19,153 nucleotides of DNA from Enterococcaceae bacterium (lineage in GTDB: Bacteria; Bacillota; Bacilli; Lactobacillales; Catellicoccaceae), in assembly GCA_030150665.1 (NCBI GenBank), contig JASLFJ010000133.1:1-19153 (forward strand). Direction: 5' to 3'. The notes under the pieces were generated by a model. That model was not told the origin of the DNA, made no database searches, and was given only the letters and a program-made list of their open reading frames with translations. This document shows, piece by piece, positions 15,418 to 19,153 of the stretch (the first letter of the stretch is position 1; every line of letters starts with the position of its first letter). A program made the position numbers and the translations under genes.

Positions 15418-15442
15418 AAATAAAAAAGCATAAATGAAAAAG

Positions 15443-15477
15443 AATAACGTTGATGTTTAAACATCAACGTTATTTTT
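15443..15477. terminator. Bidirectional terminator: 32-bp perfect palindrome
   Basis: Positions 15443-15474 read the same on both strands (arms AATAACGTTGATGT and ACATCAACGTTATT around TTAA). A T-rich tail follows on the plus strand (to 15477) and an A/T tract on the other side. It separates the convergent small membrane protein gene and the lipoprotein gene and can serve both. Confidence 0.82.
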
Positions 15478-15489
15478 CAATAGATTTAA

Positions 15490-16155
15490 TTATTTTTGTA
15501 ATTCTAAAGGTAATTGTACATCATATTCATGATCTACAGCTTCTTTATCATCACTATCTGTGTAATGTCCTTTAAATGTTAAATGGATTTCTTTAATTTG
15601 ATCTAACTCATCAGTTTTATCAAATTTGAAGTGTACATGTCCATCTTTTTGTTTATCTTTTTCAAAGATATCTTCCCAATAATCAGCAAAGTGATCTGCT
15701 TTAATTTCAGTACCATCTTCTAATACTAAAGTAGCTTCACTTGGGTGAATACTTACTTCACGCTCTCCATCATTTTTTAATGTGAAGTGCATAGATAATA
15801 AGCCTTTGTATTCTTTTTCTTCGCCATCTTTAAATTTGTCAACTTCAACAACTTTAACTTTGTCGATTTCAAAGTCTACATCTTCCCAGCTATCATCTTT
15901 CCAGTCAGTTTTGTATTCTGCTTCGAATTTAACTTTTGGATTTTGATCGCCATAAACGATTTCTTTGAAGTATCCATCATCTTTTAAATCAATGTTATCT
16001 TCAATTACTTCTTCATCATCTGTTAAAGAAGTTGAAGTTTCAGTGATTTCGCCATCAACGATTTCACCTTCTGTTTCTTTTTTATCACAAGCGCCTAAAG
16101 TTAATAAAACAGCACCTGCTACTAATAATGTGCTAAATAATTTTGTTTTTTTCAT
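15490..16155 (-). CDS. Secreted acidic lipoprotein, Ig-like (DUF4352-like) fold likely
   Basis: The 221-residue product begins with a classic lipoprotein signal: KK charge, hydrophobic core, and lipobox LGAC with Cys23 as the lipid-modified residue. A disordered acidic linker follows (~24-55, rich in D, E and T), then a ~165-residue beta-rich domain. Its segment LLSMHFTLKNDGEREVSIHP, then ATLVLEDGTEIKAD, resembles DUF4352/telokin-like extracellular domains, but no specific family is certain. The product is very rich in Asp, Glu and Lys and poor in Gln, unlike its glutamine-rich neighbours. The ATG at 16155 is chosen for GGAGG 8 bases upstream and because the signal peptide begins there. It is monocistronic, with its own promoter and a terminator shared with the convergent small gene. 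Its role is unknown, at the outer face of the membrane. Confidence 0.8.
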   Translation of the reverse strand: MKKTKLFSTLLVAGAVLLTLGACDKKETEGEIVDGEITETSTSLTDDEEVIEDNIDLKDDGYFKEIVYGDQNPKVKFEAEYKTDWKDDSWEDVDFEIDKVKVVEVDKFKDGEEKEYKGLLSMHFTLKNDGEREVSIHPSEATLVLEDGTEIKADHFADYWEDIFEKDKQKDGHVHFKFDKTDELDQIKEIHLTFKGHYTDSDDKEAVDHEYDVQLPLELQK

Positions 16156-16179
16156 GAAAAAAACCTCCAAAATTTATAA

Positions 16180-16199
16180 TTAACATAGTTGTTAACATA
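16180..16199. repeat. Two direct repeats downstream of the lipoprotein promoter (possible operator)
   Basis: TTAACATA occurs at 16180-16187 and 16192-16199, spaced 12 bases, about one helical turn. The right copy is part of a GTTAAC palindrome. The pair lies between the -10 and the ribosome site of the lipoprotein gene, where a repressor would act. AT-rich DNA makes chance repeats common, so support is limited. Confidence 0.3.
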
Positions 16200-16202
16200 C
16201 TC

Positions 16203-16231
16203 ATCATATCATTTTTTTTATTATTTTACAA
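16203..16231 (-). promoter_or_regulatory. Extended -10 promoter of the lipoprotein gene
   Basis: On the minus strand TTGTAA (16231-16226), a 17-base spacer containing eight A, and TATGAT (16208-16203) preceded by TGA form a sigma-A promoter with an extended -10 (TGnTATGAT). It lies 48 bases before the start codon. It explains how the gene is transcribed separately from the upstream frr. Confidence 0.62.
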
Positions 16232-16285
16232 TGAAAACGATATAAGTTTTTTATTATTTCATCATGATTCACGATTTAATCCGTG

Positions 16286-16843
16286 TTAGACTTCTAATAA
16301 TTCTTTTTCTTTTTCTTCTGTAATTGCATCAATATTTTTAATACTTTGATCAGTTAACTCTTGTACATCTTTTTCAAAGCCACGTAACATATCTTCAGAA
16401 ATTTCTTTTTCTTTTTCCATTTTTTTCAATGTATCAATAGCATCACGACGAATATTACGTACAGCAATTTTCGATTGTTCTGCAACTTTTTTCACATCTT
16501 TAGCAAGTTCTTTACGACGCTCTTCTGTAAGTTGTGGAATAATTAAGCGAATCACATTACCATCACTTGTCGGACTAATACCTAAGTCACTTGCCATAAT
16601 TGCTTTTTCAATATCTCCTAATGAATTTTTATCAAATGGCGTAATTAGTAATACACGTGCTTCAGGAATACTAATTTGTGCAATTTGATTAAGTGGTGTT
16701 GGAACACCATAATATTCTACAAAAATACGATCTAATAAGCTTGCATTTGCACGTCCTGCACGAATTTGTCCTAATTCACGTTGCAAGCTTTCTTCAGCTT
16801 TGGTCATTTTTTGCTTTGTATCTTGTAAGACTTGCTGTGCCAT
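16286..16843 (-). CDS. frr: Ribosome recycling factor
   Basis: With EF-G it splits the post-termination 70S ribosome. At 185 residues it has the family length, made of a three-helix bundle plus a beta domain. Family segments: RELGQIRAGRANASLLDRI near the start, VEYYGVPTPLNQIAQI, RVLLITPFDKNSLGDIEKAI, then PQLTEERRKELAKDVKK and RNIRRDAID. The ATG at 16843 comes 1 base after the pyrH stop, with its GGGGG ribosome site inside the end of pyrH, so the two are coupled. No clear terminator follows the stop (only a weak 6-bp hairpin without a T-run), so some transcripts may run into the lipoprotein gene. Confidence 0.97.
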   Translation of the reverse strand: MAQQVLQDTKQKMTKAEESLQRELGQIRAGRANASLLDRIFVEYYGVPTPLNQIAQISIPEARVLLITPFDKNSLGDIEKAIMASDLGISPTSDGNVIRLIIPQLTEERRKELAKDVKKVAEQSKIAVRNIRRDAIDTLKKMEKEKEISEDMLRGFEKDVQELTDQSIKNIDAITEEKEKELLEV

Positions 16844-16844
16844 A

Positions 16845-17561
16845 TTATTTCCCCCTTACGGTTGTCCCGATGTTTTCACCAAGACAAACTCGTTTAATAT
16901 TTCCTGGCTCGTTTAAATTAAAGACAATCAGTGGAATATCGTTATCCATACTTAGTGAGCTTGCTGTTGAATCCATAACAGCAAGACCTTTTGAAATAAC
17001 TTCTAAATGTGTTAATTCATTAAACTTAACAGCTTCAGCATTTACCTTAGGATCTGCAGAATAAACACCATCTACATTATTTTTCGCCATTAAAATCACA
17101 TCTGCATCAATTTCTGCAGCTCGAAGTGCTGCGGTTGTATCTGTTGAGAAATAAGGATTTCCTGTTCCCGCAGCAAAAATGACAACACGTCCTTTTTCTA
17201 AATGACGGATGGCTTTTCTGCGAATATAAGGCTCTGCTATTTGACGCATTTCAATTGAGGTTTGTACGCGAGAAGGTACTCCTAAATTTTCTAAAGCATC
17301 TTGAAGTGCTAAAGCATTCATTACTGTTGCTAACATACCCATATAATCTGCTTGTGAACGTTCCATACCCATCTCAGCACCAATATTACCACGCCAAATA
17401 TTACCGCCACCAACAACAATAGCAATCTCAATACCTAATTTATGAACTTCTTTAATTTCTTTAATAATCTCAGTAATGACTGGTGGATGAATGCCAAATC
17501 CTTTTTCGCCAGCTAACGCCTCACCACTTAGTTTTAATATAACTCGTTGATATTTGGGCAT
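16845..17561 (-). CDS. pyrH: UMP kinase
   Basis: Phosphorylates UMP to UDP in pyrimidine nucleotide synthesis. In bacteria it belongs to the amino-acid-kinase fold, is hexameric, and is typically activated by GTP and inhibited by UTP. The 238 residues include VILKLSGEALAGEKGFGI (phosphate-binding start), VVGGGNIWRG (nucleotide loop), DYMGMLATVMNALALQ, AAGTGNPYFSTDTTAALRA (UMP/ATP site) and KNNVDGVYSADP. The ATG has AAGGAG 10 bases upstream. It sits between a terminator after tsf and frr. I see no good promoter in the 40 bases between the terminator and the ribosome site, so expression may rely on read-through. Confidence 0.97.
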   Translation of the reverse strand: MPKYQRVILKLSGEALAGEKGFGIHPPVITEIIKEIKEVHKLGIEIAIVVGGGNIWRGNIGAEMGMERSQADYMGMLATVMNALALQDALENLGVPSRVQTSIEMRQIAEPYIRRKAIRHLEKGRVVIFAAGTGNPYFSTDTTAALRAAEIDADVILMAKNNVDGVYSADPKVNAEAVKFNELTHLEVISKGLAVMDSTASSLSMDNDIPLIVFNLNEPGNIKRVCLGENIGTTVRGK

Positions 17562-17604
17562 ATTCAGTAAACTCCTTATTCACCATATATTATGATCCTA
17601 CTTG

Positions 17605-17641
17605 AAAAAAAGGAGCACACAAAATTGTGTGTTCCTTTTTT
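17605..17641 (-). terminator. Terminator/attenuator between tsf and pyrH
   Basis: On the minus strand, AAAAAAGGAACACACAA pairs with TTGTGTGCTCCTTTTTT, with one A-C mismatch and a minimal loop, followed by a T-run. It is complementary-symmetric enough to work on both strands, but only minus-strand genes flank it. It lies directly after the tsf stop and should limit transcription into pyrH-frr. Confidence 0.8.
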
Positions 17642-17642
17642 A

Positions 17643-18524
17643 TTAGTTTTTCATTTGGCTCATTACTTCTTCAGCAAAGTTGTCTTCACGTTTTTCAATT
17701 CCTTCGCCGACTTCATAACGAATAAATCCTTTAATTTTAGCATTTTTGCTTGCTAAATATTTACCAACAGTTACATCTGGATCTTTAACAAATGGTTGAT
17801 CTACTAAACAAATTTCTGCTAAGAATTTAGTAAGACGTCCTTCTACCATTTTCTCAACAATATTTGCTGGTTTACCTTCATTTAATGCTTGTTCTGTTAA
17901 AATTGCTTTTTCGTGCTCTAATTCTGCTTCAGGCACTTCAGAACGATCCATATAACGAGGGTTAATCGCTGCAACATGCATTGCTACATCTTTTGCTAAT
18001 GCAGCATCAGTTGTTCCTTCTAATACAGTTAATACACCAATACGTCCACCCATATGTAAGTACGCACCAAATTCATCGCTATCTGTTTTTTCAACAATAT
18101 CAAAACGACTGAAACTGATTTTCTCACCAATAACTGTGTTTGCTTCTAATAATTCACTTTCAATCGTTCCCTTATCTGTTTGAACCGCTAGTGCTTCTTC
18201 CATGGTTTGAGGACGTGCTTCAATCATTTTATAAGCAATTGTTTTTACAAGTTCTTGGAACATTTCATTTTTAGCAACAAAGTCAGTTTCTGAATTAATC
18301 TCAACAATTGCTGCAATATTATCTTGAACAGCAACATAAGTTAGCCCTTCAGCAGCAATACGATCATTTTTCTTCGCTGCTTTTGCCATTCCTTTTTCAC
18401 GAAGTAAATCGATTGCTTTTTCCATATTTCCTTCAACTTCAACAAGTGCTTTTTTCGCATCCATCATACCAACACCTGTGCGGTCACGTAACTCTTTTAC
18501 CATTGCTGCTGTAATATTTGCCAT
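17643..18524 (-). CDS. tsf: Elongation factor Ts
   Basis: Nucleotide exchange factor that regenerates EF-Tu-GTP. The 293 residues fit the Firmicutes length. The N-terminal UBA-like domain has AAMVKELRDRTGVGMMDAKK, followed by EGNMEKAIDLLREKGMAKA. The EF-Tu contact segment ETDFVAKN (~79-86) and the core HVAAINPRYM are present. The ATG at 18524 has AGGGGG 8 bases upstream. It lies 56 bases after rpsB with no hairpin in the gap, so the two are co-transcribed, and a terminator follows. Confidence 0.97.
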   Translation of the reverse strand: MANITAAMVKELRDRTGVGMMDAKKALVEVEGNMEKAIDLLREKGMAKAAKKNDRIAAEGLTYVAVQDNIAAIVEINSETDFVAKNEMFQELVKTIAYKMIEARPQTMEEALAVQTDKGTIESELLEANTVIGEKISFSRFDIVEKTDSDEFGAYLHMGGRIGVLTVLEGTTDAALAKDVAMHVAAINPRYMDRSEVPEAELEHEKAILTEQALNEGKPANIVEKMVEGRLTKFLAEICLVDQPFVKDPDVTVGKYLASKNAKIKGFIRYEVGEGIEKREDNFAEEVMSQMKN

Positions 18525-18580
18525 GAGTATAGCCCCCTAAATCTTTATTTTATGATTTCTTTCATTTATATAAACTTAGA

Positions 18581-19153
18581 TTATTCAGTTACACCTTCAA
18601 CAACTTCAACAATCTCTTCAATGGTTGTTGCTGCTTCATCAATAACTTCTTCAATGATCTCTTCTACGATTTGATCTTCACCTTGTTTTCCTTCAATGAT
18701 TGCATCTGCCATTTTCCCTGTAATTAATTTTACAGCACGAATAGCATCATCATTTGATGGGATAACAACATCAATCTCATCTGGATCACAGTTTGTATCT
18801 ACCATAGCAACAATAGGAATATTTAATTTACGTGCTTCTTGAACTGCAATATGCTCTTTACGAGGATCTACAACAAACATTACATCTGGAATACGTGGCA
18901 TATCTTCAATTCCACCTAAGAATTTCTCTAAACGCTCACGCTCTTTGTTAAGACCTGCAACTTCTTTTTTAGGTAATACTTCAAAAACACCGTCTTCTTC
19001 CATTTTTTTAATGTTTTTTAGACGAGCAATACTTTTTTGAATTGTATCCCAGTTTGTTAATGTTCCACCTAACCAACGATGGTTTACGTAATATTGACCT
19101 GAACGAAGGGCTTCTTCTTTAATTGCTTCTTGAGCTTGTTTTTTTGTACCCAC
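18581..19153 (-). CDS. rpsB: 30S ribosomal protein S2 (5' part cut off by window edge)
   Basis: The last 190 codons of S2 are visible, and the frame is open at the right edge. The first visible codon, GTG, is an internal valine of the family segment FVGTKKQAQ, so about 60-65 N-terminal residues are missing. Family signatures are VNHRWLGGTLTNW, PDVMFVVDPRKEHIAVQEA and IPIVAMVDTNCDPDEIDVVIP, then SNDDAIRAVKLI. The C-terminus is extended by an acidic, isoleucine- and valine-rich tail (IVEEIIEEVIDEAA and following, ending EGVTE), as in several lactic acid bacteria. It heads the rpsB-tsf pair. Any S2 autoregulatory leader lies outside the window. Confidence 0.96.
   Translation of the reverse strand: MGTKKQAQEAIKEEALRSGQYYVNHRWLGGTLTNWDTIQKSIARLKNIKKMEEDGVFEVLPKKEVAGLNKERERLEKFLGGIEDMPRIPDVMFVVDPRKEHIAVQEARKLNIPIVAMVDTNCDPDEIDVVIPSNDDAIRAVKLITGKMADAIIEGKQGEDQIVEEIIEEVIDEAATTIEEIVEVVEGVTE

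Noticed and set aside
15351..15420. Known riboswitch, T-box or hammerhead-type ribozyme
   Set aside because: No T-box sequence, no CUGAUGA/GAAA hammerhead core and no match to conserved cores I can recall. It was kept only as an unexplained structured element.
16255..16285. Hairpin after frr as terminator
   Set aside because: Only a 6-bp stem with a G-T pair and no following T-run on the minus strand.
1..19153. CRISPR array, tRNA/rRNA genes, insertion sequences, prophage attachment sites
   Set aside because: No regularly spaced repeats outside ftsY, no cloverleaf or rRNA sequence, no transposase or integrase frame found.

Overview
The window is AT-rich, tightly packed chromosomal DNA from a low-GC Gram-positive bacterium (Bacillota). 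It is most likely a member of the Lactobacillales, judging by the strong AAGGAG-type ribosome binding sites, the CggR regulator, the rnc-smc-HAD-ftsY order, and a murI-rdgB-yfcE-cbpB order that I recall from streptococci. The genus cannot be settled from this window. No transposase, phage, CRISPR or RNA gene of a known class is visible. This is core genome with a few lineage-specific pieces.

Layout, left to right. (1) Positions 1-930, minus strand: cggR, the glycolytic repressor, cut off at its 3' end, with a well-matched CggR operator just upstream at 949-985. (2) Positions 1061-6393, minus strand: a six-gene operon transcribed murI, rdgB, yfcE, cbpB, CoA-disulfide reductase/NADH oxidase, cystine-type symporter. 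Genes overlap or lie a few bases apart, and a terminator follows at 994-1027. It combines cell-wall D-glutamate supply, nucleotide-pool cleaning, a cyclic-di-AMP receptor, and a thiol-redox pair. (3) Positions 6601-8038, plus strand: a divergent two-gene unit, an acyl-CoA thioesterase and pantothenate kinase coaA. It ends at a large two-way terminator (8071-8123). (4) Positions 8146-15017, minus strand: rnc, smc, a Cof-type HAD phosphatase, ftsY. (5) Positions 15141-15350, plus strand: a small two-helix membrane protein of unknown role, sharing a palindromic divergent promoter region with rnc and followed by a structured 3' region and a 32-bp perfect palindrome. (6) Positions 15490-16155, minus strand: an acidic secreted lipoprotein with its own extended -10 promoter. 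(7) Positions 16286-19153, minus strand: frr, pyrH, tsf and the 3' part of rpsB, the conserved translation cluster, with a terminator between tsf and pyrH.

Functional themes: the centre of the window has several coenzyme A and thiol genes on both sides of one divergent promoter region (coaA, acyl-CoA thioesterase, CoA-disulfide reductase, cystine importer). The right half holds translation, secretion targeting (FtsY) and chromosome segregation (SMC). The least explained pieces are the structured element at 15359-15417, the small membrane protein, the lipoprotein with its repeated putative operator, the 14-residue repeats in FtsY, and the polybasic tail of the symporter. I found no clear new multi-gene system.
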